From Sphaerisporangium dianthi (GTDB lineage Bacteria; Actinomycetota; Actinomycetes; Streptosporangiales; Streptosporangiaceae), in assembly GCF_042654065.1 (NCBI RefSeq), contig NZ_JBHSFP010000023.1, positions 62,001 to 126,000 of the forward strand: DNA of 64,000 nt, given 5' to 3'. Of the stretch, positions 9,299 through 17,437 are shown piece by piece. The notes under the pieces are model-generated. The model saw nothing but the letters and a program-made list of their open reading frames with translations. It made no database searches and was not told the origin of the DNA. The number at the start of each line of letters is the position of its first letter. Position 1 is the first letter of the stretch. Made by a program: the position numbers and the translations under genes.

Positions 9299-9714
9299 CC
9301 GGCCGTACCGAGGCCGCCGGAGAAGGCCCCAGCCGCACGGGGCGCGGGACGCTGGCATGACGCCCGCGGGCACGACGCCCACGCCCCGTACGCCCCGTGC
9401 GCCCCCCGTGGGCACGAGACCCGGCCGTACGACGTCTATGGACACGCGCCCGTACGAAGCCATTGGGCACGGCGCCCGGGCCGTACGACACCCGTACGAC
9501 GTCCGCGGGTATGTTGCCTGGCCGTCCGACGCCGTTGGACGAGGCCGGGCCATGCGACGCCCGTGGGCTTGAGGCTCGGCCGTACGACGCCGGGGGTAGG
9601 GAGGGCGGGGCGTCGGACTGCGGGCGCGGTAGCGCGGGACGCGCCCGGAGGCCGATGCCCGGCGCGCCGGCACGGAGGAACGTGGAGGCATCCGAACGAA
9701 GTGAGGAGAGGCAG
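9299..9714. repeat. gene-free spacer with degenerate TACGACGCC repeats
   Basis: A 416-nt stretch without a convincing gene. From about 9360 to 9600 it consists of imperfect units of about 30-40 bp built on GGCCGTACGACGCCCGTGGG, with copies near 9420, 9448, 9478, 9492, 9525, 9550 and 9580. Each contains the self-complementary GTAC(G). The last 100 nt before 9715 are normal upstream DNA and include GAGGAGAGG, the ribosome-binding site of the SHOCT gene. Confidence 0.6.
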
Positions 9715-9987
9715 ATGCCTTACGCACACTGGGGGCCGGGACCATGGTGGCCGGTCATCCCGCTCTTCTGGGGACTCTTCTGGGTGACCCTCGTCGTGCT
9801 GGTCTTCAAGGCCCGCAAGCGGGGCTTCGGGCCGTTCGCGGGCGGGACTCCCCCGTGGGCCGCCCGCGCCGCGGGCTCCCCCACCGCCACGGCCGAGAAG
9901 ATCCTGGCCGAACGGTACGCCAAGGGCGAGCTGAGCGACGAGGAGTACTTCGAGCGCATGTCGGTGCTGAAGGGCGGCGCGGCCTGA
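9715..9987 (+). CDS. SHOCT-domain small membrane protein
   Basis: A 90-residue protein with one transmembrane helix (about residues 12-33, WPVIPLFWGLFWVTLVVLVF) and a C-terminal SHOCT domain (AEKILAERYAKGELSDEEYFERMSVL, about residues 62-87). SHOCT is a short oligomerisation-type domain of unclear role, found at the ends of many membrane and stress proteins. GGAGAGG before the ATG at 9715 sets the start; longer upstream frames run through the repeat region and are unlikely. Confidence 0.85.
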   Translation: MPYAHWGPGPWWPVIPLFWGLFWVTLVVLVFKARKRGFGPFAGGTPPWAARAAGSPTATAEKILAERYAKGELSDEEYFERMSVLKGGAA

Positions 9988-10099
9988 GATCCGGCGGCCG
10001 GGCGGCGGACGCGCGTCCGGACGGTTAGCGAACTGTCACTGGCAGTCACCACAGGCGTCGGCTACCTTCCGCAAGGGACCCCTTACGGAGGATGATCGC

Positions 10100-10171
10100 G
10101 TGAAGCCGAACGCACCGCCACGGCCGGCCGGGGCTTCCCCGGCCCGCGCTCACCCGGCCCGCAGAACGTGA
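10100..10171 (+). CDS. possible 23-residue leader peptide
   Basis: A short frame starting with GTG and preceded by GGAGG 8 nt upstream, encoding a basic, Pro/Ala-rich peptide (MKPNAPPRPAGASPARAH...). Its TGA overlaps the GTG start of the transporter gene at 10168 (GTGA), so the two could be translationally coupled. The transporter start has no good ribosome site of its own, which supports the idea. It has no Cys, Met-rich or His-rich metal motif. It may equally be untranslated leader. Confidence 0.4.
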   Translation: MKPNAPPRPAGASPARAHPARRT

Positions 10172-11355
10172 CGCCGGCCGCCCTCTTCGCCGGGGGGCTC
10201 GCGGCGGGCCTGGTGGCCGGCACCGCGTCCTGCACGGCCGTCCAGGGAGGGCTCCTCATCGGCCTCGCCCGTGGCCCGGGCGGCCGTGGCACCGTCGCGG
10301 CGTTCATCGGGGGACGCCTGTTCTCTCACGCGGCGGCGGGCGCGCTGCTCGGCCTGCTGGGCGACGCCGTGCGGCTCCCGCCGGCCGCCCGCGCGGTGCT
10401 CCTGGTCGGCGCGGGCGCCGGGGTCATCGCCTACGCCGCCCGCGTCGCCCTGAGCCCCGCCCCCCGCTCCGCCTGCTCCACCACCCACCCCACCCGATCC
10501 ACGGCCTGCTCCACCCCCCAGGCCGACCGAGACGCTCCGGTGCCGGGTCCCGTCATTGGTGAGCGGTCTGTCAGGTGGTCCGCGCTGGCGCGGCCCGGGT
10601 TGCTCGGGGGCGCCACCGTTCTCATCCCGTGCGGGGTCACGCTCAGCACAGAAGCCGCCGCCGTCTCCAGCGGGTCGTGGCTCGGCGGCGTGGCCGTCAT
10701 GGCCGGGTTCGTCACGGGCACCGCGCCGGGTTTCGCCCTGCTCGGCCTCCTGGTCCGCCGGGTGGCCGCCAGGAGGCTCGCGGCCGTCGCCGCGGCGGCC
10801 GCGCTGGTGGCGGGCGCGGTGACCGTCGTCGCGGGCCTGCGCCTCGGCGGCTGGCCGCCCGCCGCGGGCGACCCGGCCGGGCAGGTCGCGGGCGCGCAGG
10901 AGGCGGCCGGCGGCCAGACGGCCTCCGGCGGTCAGGCCGCGTCCGGCGGTCAGGCCGCGTCCGGCGACCGTGCCGCGCCTGCGGCCTCCGGTGCCGTGCC
11001 GGGCGTTCCCGGGGTCGGCTCCGCCGTGCTGCGGGCGGACGGCACGCAGGTGCTGACGATCTGGTCGACCGATCACGGCTACCGCCCCGGCGTCACCTCC
11101 ATCGAGGCCGGCCGGCCGACGGACATCGTCTTCCGCACCAGCGGGAACCAGGGGTGCACGCGATCGGTCACCATCCAGGACCGCGACCTCACCCTTCCCG
11201 TGAGCGGTGAACGCACCCTCCGGCTCCCGCCGCAAAGCCCCGGAAGGCTCCGTTACGTGTGCGGGATGGGGATGTATGTCGCATTTATCAACATAAACAA
11301 ACCTGCCGCTCTCGGTTCACGCACCGTCCCCGCACGCGATGGCCAAGGACATTAG
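10168..11355 (+). CDS. TauE/SafE-type transporter fused to cupredoxin domain
   Basis: A 395-residue fusion. Residues 1-230 are a DsbD/TauE-SafE-like membrane domain with about six helices and two conserved intramembrane Cys (GTASCTAVQGG near residue 20 and LIPCGVTLS near residue 150). Members act in thiol transfer or in copper and other metal handling. A linker with repeated ASGGQA units (about 250-270) leads to a C-terminal cupredoxin-like domain (VLTIWSTDHGYRPGVTSIEAGRPTDIVF, then GCTRSVTI and YVCGMGMYVAFI). Cys and Met in CGMGM are likely copper ligands, outside the cell. After the cupredoxin the chain runs about 15 residues further than I would expect, in DNA that is more AT-rich. Confidence 0.8.
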   Translation: MTPAALFAGGLAAGLVAGTASCTAVQGGLLIGLARGPGGRGTVAAFIGGRLFSHAAAGALLGLLGDAVRLPPAARAVLLVGAGAGVIAYAARVALSPAPRSACSTTHPTRSTACSTPQADRDAPVPGPVIGERSVRWSALARPGLLGGATVLIPCGVTLSTEAAAVSSGSWLGGVAVMAGFVTGTAPGFALLGLLVRRVAARRLAAVAAAAALVAGAVTVVAGLRLGGWPPAAGDPAGQVAGAQEAAGGQTASGGQAASGGQAASGDRAAPAASGAVPGVPGVGSAVLRADGTQVLTIWSTDHGYRPGVTSIEAGRPTDIVFRTSGNQGCTRSVTIQDRDLTLPVSGERTLRLPPQSPGRLRYVCGMGMYVAFININKPAALGSRTVPARDGQGH

Positions 11356-11437
11356 GCAGGTCAAACGCGTTCCGCCGGACGGCAAGAAGCCGTCGATTAT
11401 GTTCCATCTCTTTGGATCACGTGCGACTCTTTCCCCC

Positions 11438-12895
11438 ATGACGTGGTGGCATGGTGAACCGGAGGCGGCCGTCGCGTGGTCCGTCGTGCCGATGCCCCGC
11501 GCGCCCGAGCCGCCGCTGCCCGAGCCCACCGAGGGCCAGCTGCTGAGCGCCGCCCAGGCGGGCGACGCCCTGGCCGCGCACCGGCTCGGCCGCCTGTACG
11601 CCCAGCGGGGCGACCGGTCGGCGGCGCGCCACTGGTGGGAGCGGGCAGCCGGGGCCGGGAACGTCGACAGCGCCTACAACCTCGGCATCTGGCACGAGAA
11701 GCACGGCAGCCTCGACGAGGCGATCACCTGGTACGAGGTCGCCGCCGGAGCGGGGGACGCCGAAGCGGCCGTCAACCTGGCGACCCTGCTGCTGGAGCAG
11801 CGCGGCGACGTCCGGGGCGCGCGCCTGTGGTTCGAGACCGCCGCCGAGGCGGGCTCGCGCCCGGCGGCACGCAGGCTCGCCCTGCTCTGCGAGGACGTCG
11901 GCGACGGCGTCGCGGCCCGCGACTGGCACCACCGCGCCGCCTCGGCGGGCGACCTCGCCTCGGCCCACGACCTCGCGTTCCTGAACTACGCCTCCGGCGA
12001 TGAGGCACAGGCACGCGGATGGTGGGAGTACGCGGCGCGGGGCGGTCACGCCGACGCCGCCTACTACCTCGGGCGGCTGCTCCACGCCGACCGCGACCCT
12101 GAGGGCGCCGAGGCCCTCTACCGCCTGGCGGCCAAGGTCGACCATCCGGGAGCCGCCTCACAGCTCGGCAGGCTGGCGCTGGCCCGGCGTGACCTTCGCA
12201 CGGCGCGGGCCTGGTTCGAGCGCGCGGCGCACCTCGGCCGGGTGGAGGACCAGCGCATGGCGGGCTTCGTGTGCGTCGAGCTGGAGGACCCGCGCGCCGC
12301 GAGCCACTGGTTCGGCCGCGCGGCCGCCAGCGGCGACCCGGAGGCGGCCTACAACTTCGGCCTGCTGCTCATCGCCGAGCACAACGACCTGCGGGGCGGG
12401 GAGCACTGGCTCCGCCAGTCCGCGGCGAACGGCCACCAGGGCGCGGCCGCGGAACTCGACACCCTGCGCTCGGCCATCGACGGCCGGCCCTCCGGTCCGT
12501 GGGAGAGATCGGCCGCCCCTGACCCCGCCCCCGACCCGCGGGCCGCCGAACAGACGACTCCCGTTTGGGACCGCCCCGTGGAGCCCGAGCTCGTGGCCCG
12601 TGCCGAGCTGGCCGTCGCCGCGGCCGGCAGGCGCGGCGGCACCGTCCTGCGCCTGCCCGACCTCACCGAGATCCTCGGCACCTGGGACCTGCTCACCCGG
12701 CGGCTCCGCGAGCCCGTCGACGTGGTCGCCTGGCTGACCGAGCGCAGCGGCCTGCACGCCGGGGCGGTGGAGCACCTCAGCTCAGTGCGGATGACGTTGC
12801 TGAGGCCCGGCACCGCCCCCTGGCCGACGCCCGCCGAGATCGAGCACGTCCTGGCCACCTCCCGCGGGCTCCGCAAACGCCTCGGCCTCACCTAG
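11438..12895 (+). CDS. Sel1/TPR-repeat protein with unknown C-terminal domain
   Basis: A 485-residue cytosolic repeat protein. Residues 25-350 hold about nine Sel1-like units of 33-36 residues (pattern A...LG.LY...GD...A..WWERAAGAGN..SAYNLG). These form an alpha solenoid that usually acts as a protein-binding scaffold. A Pro/Ala linker (about 358-385) leads to a conserved-looking 100-residue tail (VARAELAVAAAGRRGGTVLRLPDL...DVVAWLTERSGL) that I do not recognise. Start: the ATG at 11438 is preferred over an ATG at 11399, because the protein pattern becomes normal from there; no clear ribosome site is seen. Confidence 0.8.
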   Translation: MTWWHGEPEAAVAWSVVPMPRAPEPPLPEPTEGQLLSAAQAGDALAAHRLGRLYAQRGDRSAARHWWERAAGAGNVDSAYNLGIWHEKHGSLDEAITWYEVAAGAGDAEAAVNLATLLLEQRGDVRGARLWFETAAEAGSRPAARRLALLCEDVGDGVAARDWHHRAASAGDLASAHDLAFLNYASGDEAQARGWWEYAARGGHADAAYYLGRLLHADRDPEGAEALYRLAAKVDHPGAASQLGRLALARRDLRTARAWFERAAHLGRVEDQRMAGFVCVELEDPRAASHWFGRAAASGDPEAAYNFGLLLIAEHNDLRGGEHWLRQSAANGHQGAAAELDTLRSAIDGRPSGPWERSAAPDPAPDPRAAEQTTPVWDRPVEPELVARAELAVAAAGRRGGTVLRLPDLTEILGTWDLLTRRLREPVDVVAWLTERSGLHAGAVEHLSSVRMTLLRPGTAPWPTPAEIEHVLATSRGLRKRLGLT

Positions 12896-13035
12896 CCGAT
12901 CTCACCTGGCCGGCCTCGCCCGGCGCGTGGCGCGGGCTCCACGGACGCCTCGGCCTCGTCTGGCCCATGGCGCGGGCACCGCGAACCGGCCCCTTCCGCC
13001 CCCGGCCGGCCGATGGCGGAGGCGCCGGCGGCGCG

Positions 13036-14148
13036 TCAGTTGAGGTGGGCGCTCACCGGGTCGCAGGGCAGGCCGTGGGCCTCGGCGACGTGGGCGTAGG
13101 TGAGACGGCCCGCGTGGGTGTTGAGGCCGAGGGCGAGCGCCGGGTCGGCGCGCAGGGCCTCCCGCCAGCCGAGGTCGGCCAGCTTGACCGCGTACGGCAG
13201 CGTCGCGTTCGTCAGCGCGTAGGTCGAGGTGTTGGCCACCGACCCCGGCATGTTGGCGACGCAGTAGAACACCGACTCGTGCACCTTGTACGTCGGCTCG
13301 GCGTGGGTGGTCGGCCGGGAGTCCTCGAAGCAGCCGCCCTGGTCGATGGCGATGTCGACGAGCACCGACCCCGGCTTCATGCGCGAGACCAGCTCGTTGG
13401 AGACCAGGGTCGGGGCCTTGGCTCCGGGGATCAGGACCGCGCCGATGACCAGGTCGGCCTCGACCACGGCCTGCTCGAGGGCGTACCGGGTGGAGACGAT
13501 GGTCTTCAGGCGGCCCTGGTAGATGGCGTCGATGTGGCGGAGCCTGTCGACGTTGACGTCGAGGATGGTGACGTCAGCGCCCATGCCGACCGCGATCTGC
13601 GCGGCGTTGAGGCCCGAGACGCCGCCGCCGATGACGACGACCTTGGCGGGGGCGACGCCGGGGACTCCCCCGGGCAGCACGCCGCGGCCGCCGTTGAAGC
13701 GCATCAGGTTGTACGCGCCGACCTGGGGCGCGAGCCGGCCCGCGACCTCGGACATGGGAGCCAGCAGCGGCAGGGTGGCGCCGACCTGGACGGTCTCGTA
13801 GGCGACCGCGGTGACCTTGCGGTCCAGCAGCGCCTCGGTGCACGGGCGGGACGCGGCGAGGTGCAGGTAGGTGAACAGGACCTGCCCTTCGCGCATCCGG
13901 TGGTACTCCTCGGCGATGGGCTCCTTGACCTTGAGGATCATCTCGCTCTCGCCCCACACCTCGTCCGCTGTGTCGAGGATCTTGGCCCCGGCGAACAGGT
14001 ACTCCTCGTCGGGGATGTGCGAGCCCAGGCCCGCGTCGCGCTGCACGTACACGTCATGGCCGCGGCGGACGAGCTCGTGCACGCCCGCCGGGGTGGCGGC
14101 GACCCGGTACTCGTGGTTCTTGACCTCGGCTGGCACGCCGATCTTCAT
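13036..14148 (-). CDS. ald: alanine dehydrogenase
   Basis: A 370-residue NAD-dependent enzyme that converts L-alanine to pyruvate and ammonia, reversibly. It has the family start MKIGVPAEVKNHEYRVAATP, the catalytic region FTYLHLAA, and the NAD-binding fold VVIGGGVSGLNAAQIAVGMGADVTILDVN. Length matches the family. AAAGGA lies upstream of the ATG. It follows the aminotransferase gene by 88 nt on the same strand, which makes sense if the transaminase forms alanine from pyruvate and Ald recycles it while releasing ammonium. Confidence 0.96.
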   Translation of the reverse strand: MKIGVPAEVKNHEYRVAATPAGVHELVRRGHDVYVQRDAGLGSHIPDEEYLFAGAKILDTADEVWGESEMILKVKEPIAEEYHRMREGQVLFTYLHLAASRPCTEALLDRKVTAVAYETVQVGATLPLLAPMSEVAGRLAPQVGAYNLMRFNGGRGVLPGGVPGVAPAKVVVIGGGVSGLNAAQIAVGMGADVTILDVNVDRLRHIDAIYQGRLKTIVSTRYALEQAVVEADLVIGAVLIPGAKAPTLVSNELVSRMKPGSVLVDIAIDQGGCFEDSRPTTHAEPTYKVHESVFYCVANMPGSVANTSTYALTNATLPYAVKLADLGWREALRADPALALGLNTHAGRLTYAHVAEAHGLPCDPVSAHLN

Positions 14149-14236
14149 GACGGAATCCTTTCTGGAAGGGCAAGGCTGACGCGGTGCGGCACGGGCGTTC
14201 GCGTGCCGCACGAGCGGTACGTCCGGAAACTGCCCC

Positions 14237-15628
14237 TTAGAGGCGGTTCCAGGCTTCGGTGAGCACGGAGCGCAGGATCGACTCGATCTCGTCGAACTCC
14301 TTCGGACCGCAGATGAGCGGGGGTGCGAGTTGGACGACCGGGTCGCCGCGGTCGTCCGCGCGGCAGTACAGTCCGGCGTCGTACAGGGCGTTGGACAGGA
14401 AGCCGCGCAGCAGCCGCTCGGACTCCGCCTCGCTGAAGGTCTGCTTGGTGTCCTTGTCCTTGACCAGCTCGATGCCGTAGAAGTAGCCCGAGCCGCGGAC
14501 GTCGCCGACGATCGGCAGGTCGCGCAGCCGCTCGAGGGTGGCGCGGAAGACCGGCTCGTTGCGCTGGACGTGACCGAGGATGTCCTCGCGCTCGAACAGG
14601 TCGAGGTTGGCCAGGGCGACCGCCGACGAGACGGGGTGACCGCCGAAGGTGTAGCCGTGGGCGAACATGGCGGTGCCCGACTTGAACGGCTCGAACAGGC
14701 GCTCGGAGGCGATCATCGCGCCGATCGGCGAGTATCCGCTGGTCAGCCCCTTGGCGCAGGTGATGATGTCGGGGACGTAGTCGAACTTCTGCCCGCCGAA
14801 CATCGTGCCGAGCCGGCCGAAGGCGCAGATGACCTCGTCGGACACCAGGAGCACGTCGTACTGGTCGCAGATCTCGCGCAGGCGCTGGAAGTACCCGGGG
14901 GGCGGCGGGAAGCAGCCGCCGGCGTTCTGCACGGGCTCGACGAAGACGGCGGCGACCGTGTCGGGGCCTTCCATCTCGATGGCCTTGCCGACCTGGTCGG
15001 CGGCCCAGCGGCCGAACTGCTCGGGCGTCATGCCGGGCACGCCGGTGATCTCGTCGGCGCGGTAGTGGTTGGTGTTCGCCACGCGCACCGACCCGGGCAC
15101 CAGCGGCTCGAAGAACTGCTTGAACGCCGGGATGCCGGTGATCGACAGGGCGCCCTGGGGCGTGCCGTGGTAGGCGATGGCCCGGCTGACGACCTTGTGC
15201 TTGAGCGGCTTGCCGACGAGCTTGAAGTACTGCTTGGCGAGCTTCCAGGCCGACTCGACGGCCTCGCCGCCGCCTGTGGTGAAGAACACCCGGTTGAGGT
15301 CGCCGGGGGTGAGCTCGGCGAGGCGCTGGGCCAGCTCGGCGGCCTTGGGGTGGGCGAACGACCACAGAGGGAAGAAGGCGAGATCTTGCGCCTGCTTGGC
15401 CGCGGCCTCGGCCAGCTCGGCGCGTCCGTGGCCCATCTGCACGACGAACAGGCCGGAAAGCCCGTCGAGGTAGCGCTTTCCGTCGATGTCGTAGATGTAG
15501 GCACCGTCGCCCCGCACGATCGTCGGCACCTTCGCGACGTCGTGGGAACTGTGCCGGGTGAAGTGCAGCCACAGATTGTCCTGCGCTGCCTTCAGGACGG
15601 CGGCCGTGTCGGTCTCAGGTCGCGTCAT
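14237..15628 (-). CDS. class III aminotransferase (omega-amino acid:pyruvate type)
   Basis: A PLP enzyme of 463 residues, similar to beta-alanine/putrescine/taurine:pyruvate transaminases. Visible motifs are YIYDIDGKRYLDGLSGLFVV near the start, FFTTGGGEAVESAWKLAKQY (cofactor phosphate), LLVSDEVICAFGRLGTMFG (the Asp that contacts the pyridine N) and the Schiff-base Lys in DIITCAKGLTSGYSPIGA. It probably moves an amino group from a terminal amine to pyruvate and makes alanine for the downstream dehydrogenase. The exact amine donor is unknown. Confidence 0.92.
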   Translation of the reverse strand: MTRPETDTAAVLKAAQDNLWLHFTRHSSHDVAKVPTIVRGDGAYIYDIDGKRYLDGLSGLFVVQMGHGRAELAEAAAKQAQDLAFFPLWSFAHPKAAELAQRLAELTPGDLNRVFFTTGGGEAVESAWKLAKQYFKLVGKPLKHKVVSRAIAYHGTPQGALSITGIPAFKQFFEPLVPGSVRVANTNHYRADEITGVPGMTPEQFGRWAADQVGKAIEMEGPDTVAAVFVEPVQNAGGCFPPPPGYFQRLREICDQYDVLLVSDEVICAFGRLGTMFGGQKFDYVPDIITCAKGLTSGYSPIGAMIASERLFEPFKSGTAMFAHGYTFGGHPVSSAVALANLDLFEREDILGHVQRNEPVFRATLERLRDLPIVGDVRGSGYFYGIELVKDKDTKQTFSEAESERLLRGFLSNALYDAGLYCRADDRGDPVVQLAPPLICGPKEFDEIESILRSVLTEAWNRL

Positions 15629-15992
15629 GGCTATCTTCCTCGTGATCTCGACTGCCCTCAGTGTGCATGTTCCACACGGATGATTACAACTGGTTGCGTG
15701 GTGACACTATGCAAGAACTTCGGAATTCGTCATTTCGCTATGTAACAACAACGAAATCCGCGAGGGCGTGTCGCGCGAGAAGCCCTGGCGGGCACGCGGA
15801 ATCCGGGTCCGCCGGGCGGTGGCGCGGAATGGGCGGCGCCGGCGCGCGTCCGGGGAGGCGGCCCTCCGCCGCCGGCGTCCCGCGCGATCTCGCGCGCGCG
15901 GCGCCGGCGCGGATCAAGAGGGCACGGTGCGCTCTGTGGCTGTGATGCAATGTGTCGAATCAGAACGCAGCCGATACGGGGAACAGATTGCC
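15629..15992. promoter_or_regulatory. divergent upstream region, AT-rich
   Basis: A 364-nt spacer between the divergent aminotransferase and M20 genes. The part at 15660-15760 is clearly more AT-rich than the rest of the window (for example CATTTCGCTATGTAACAACA) and should hold the promoter of the aminotransferase-ald operon. No long palindrome stands out and no convincing gene is present. The part at 15780-15920 is GC-rich and looks like plain spacer. Confidence 0.5.
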
Positions 15993-17333
15993 GTGACTCC
16001 TGATCAGATCGAGAACGCCGTGGCAGCCGAGATGCCGAGGGCGGTGGAGGAGCTGACGCGGCTCGCCGCCATCCCGTCGGTCGCCTTCCCCGGTCACCCC
16101 GAGGAGCCGGTGTACGCGGCGGCCGCGATGACCGAGGAGCTGCTGCGAAGCACGGGGCTGCCCCACGTCCGCCAGATTCCCATCGAGGGCAGCTTCCCCG
16201 CCGTCTACGGCGAGGCGCCGGCCCCGCCCGGCGCCCCCACCGTCCTGCTGTACGCCCACTACGACGTGCAACCCGCCGGAGACCCCGCGCTGTGGCGCAC
16301 GCCCGCGTTCGAGCCGACGTTCGCCGACGGGGCGCTGTTCGGCCGGGGCGTCGCCGACGACAAGTCCGGCGTGATCGCGCACGTCCTGGCTCTGCGCTCG
16401 TTCCAGGGACGGTTCCCCGTGGGCGTCAAGGTCCTCATCGAGGGCCAGGAGGAGTACGCCGGCGAGCGCCTGGAGGAGTTCGTCCAGCGCAACCCCGAAC
16501 TGGTGCGCGCGGACGCCATCGTCGTGGCCGACACCGGCAACCCGAGCGTGGGCGACTCCAGCGTGACGACGTCGCTGCGCGGGCTCGCCGCCTTCACCGT
16601 CGAGGTGCGCACCCTGGCCGGGTCGGTGCACAGCGGCTCCTTCGGCGGCGCGGCCCCCGACGCGCTGACCGCGCTGATCCGCATTCTCGCCTCGCTGCAC
16701 GACGACAACGGCGACATCCGGGTGCCCGGCCTGCCTCGCGGGGTCTTCCTCGGCTCGGGCCCCTCGGAGGAGGAGTTCCGCGCCACCGCCGGCGTGCTGG
16801 ACGGGGTGTCGCTCATGGGCACCGGCCCGCTCGCCGACCGCCTCTGGGCCTCGTACGCGATCACCGTCACCGGGCTGGACGTGCCGACGGTGCAGGGCGC
16901 GATCAACGCGGTCCAGCCGGTGGCGCGGGCCCGCGTCACCGTCCGCGTCCCCCCGTCCGGCGACCCGAAGACCGCCATGAACGACGTGGTGGAGCACCTG
17001 GGCCACGCCGCGCCGTGGGGCGTGACGCTGTCGGTGACCGACGTGGTCCTCGGCTCGGGCTTCCAGGCCGACACCGGCGGCCGCGCCAGGTCCGCGCTGA
17101 ACCGGGCCATGCAGCGCGCGTTCGGCCGGGCGCCGCGCGACATCGGCTCGGGCGGCTCCATCCCGCTGGTCTCCACGCTGGTCAAGCAGTTCCCCGCGGC
17201 CGAGATCCTGCTGTTCGGGGCCGAGGACGACGGCGCCGCGATCCACGCGCCGAACGAGCGCCTCGTCATCGAGGAGCTGCGCCGCGCCGCGACCGCCGAG
17301 GCCCTGTTCCTGGCCGACTACGGCGACTGCTGA
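15993..17333 (+). CDS. M20-family metallopeptidase (dipeptidase)
   Basis: A 446-residue zinc peptidase of the M20/CNDP-like dipeptidase group. The metal ligands and catalytic residues are in place: YAHYDVQPAGDP (His and the catalytic Asp), GRGVADDKSG (bridging Asp), EGQEEYAGE (general base Glu and metal Glu), VADTGNP (Asp) and AIHAPNE (last His). It should cut dipeptides or amidated amino acids in the cytosol. I took the GTG at 15993, with GGGGAA about 9 nt upstream; an ATG at 15945 would add 16 residues. Confidence 0.92.
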   Translation: MTPDQIENAVAAEMPRAVEELTRLAAIPSVAFPGHPEEPVYAAAAMTEELLRSTGLPHVRQIPIEGSFPAVYGEAPAPPGAPTVLLYAHYDVQPAGDPALWRTPAFEPTFADGALFGRGVADDKSGVIAHVLALRSFQGRFPVGVKVLIEGQEEYAGERLEEFVQRNPELVRADAIVVADTGNPSVGDSSVTTSLRGLAAFTVEVRTLAGSVHSGSFGGAAPDALTALIRILASLHDDNGDIRVPGLPRGVFLGSGPSEEEFRATAGVLDGVSLMGTGPLADRLWASYAITVTGLDVPTVQGAINAVQPVARARVTVRVPPSGDPKTAMNDVVEHLGHAAPWGVTLSVTDVVLGSGFQADTGGRARSALNRAMQRAFGRAPRDIGSGGSIPLVSTLVKQFPAAEILLFGAEDDGAAIHAPNERLVIEELRRAATAEALFLADYGDC

Positions 17334-17362
17334 CACCGCGGGCGGCGACGCCCGAAGGACGC

Positions 17363-17397
17363 GGAAGGCCCCCGTGCCTGCGGGCACGGGGGCTTCC
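17363..17397. terminator. hairpin between convergent genes
   Basis: A stem of about 15 bp, GGAAG(G)CCCCCGTGCC pairing with GGGCACGGGGGCTTCC across a tiny loop, with one bulged G. It lies 30 nt after the M20 stop and 41 nt before the end of the convergent pectate lyase gene, so it may serve both. There is no long T run. Confidence 0.7.
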
Positions 17398-17437
17398 CCT
17401 GGGGGCTCGGGCGGGGGCCGCCAGGGCGCGGGCGTCT

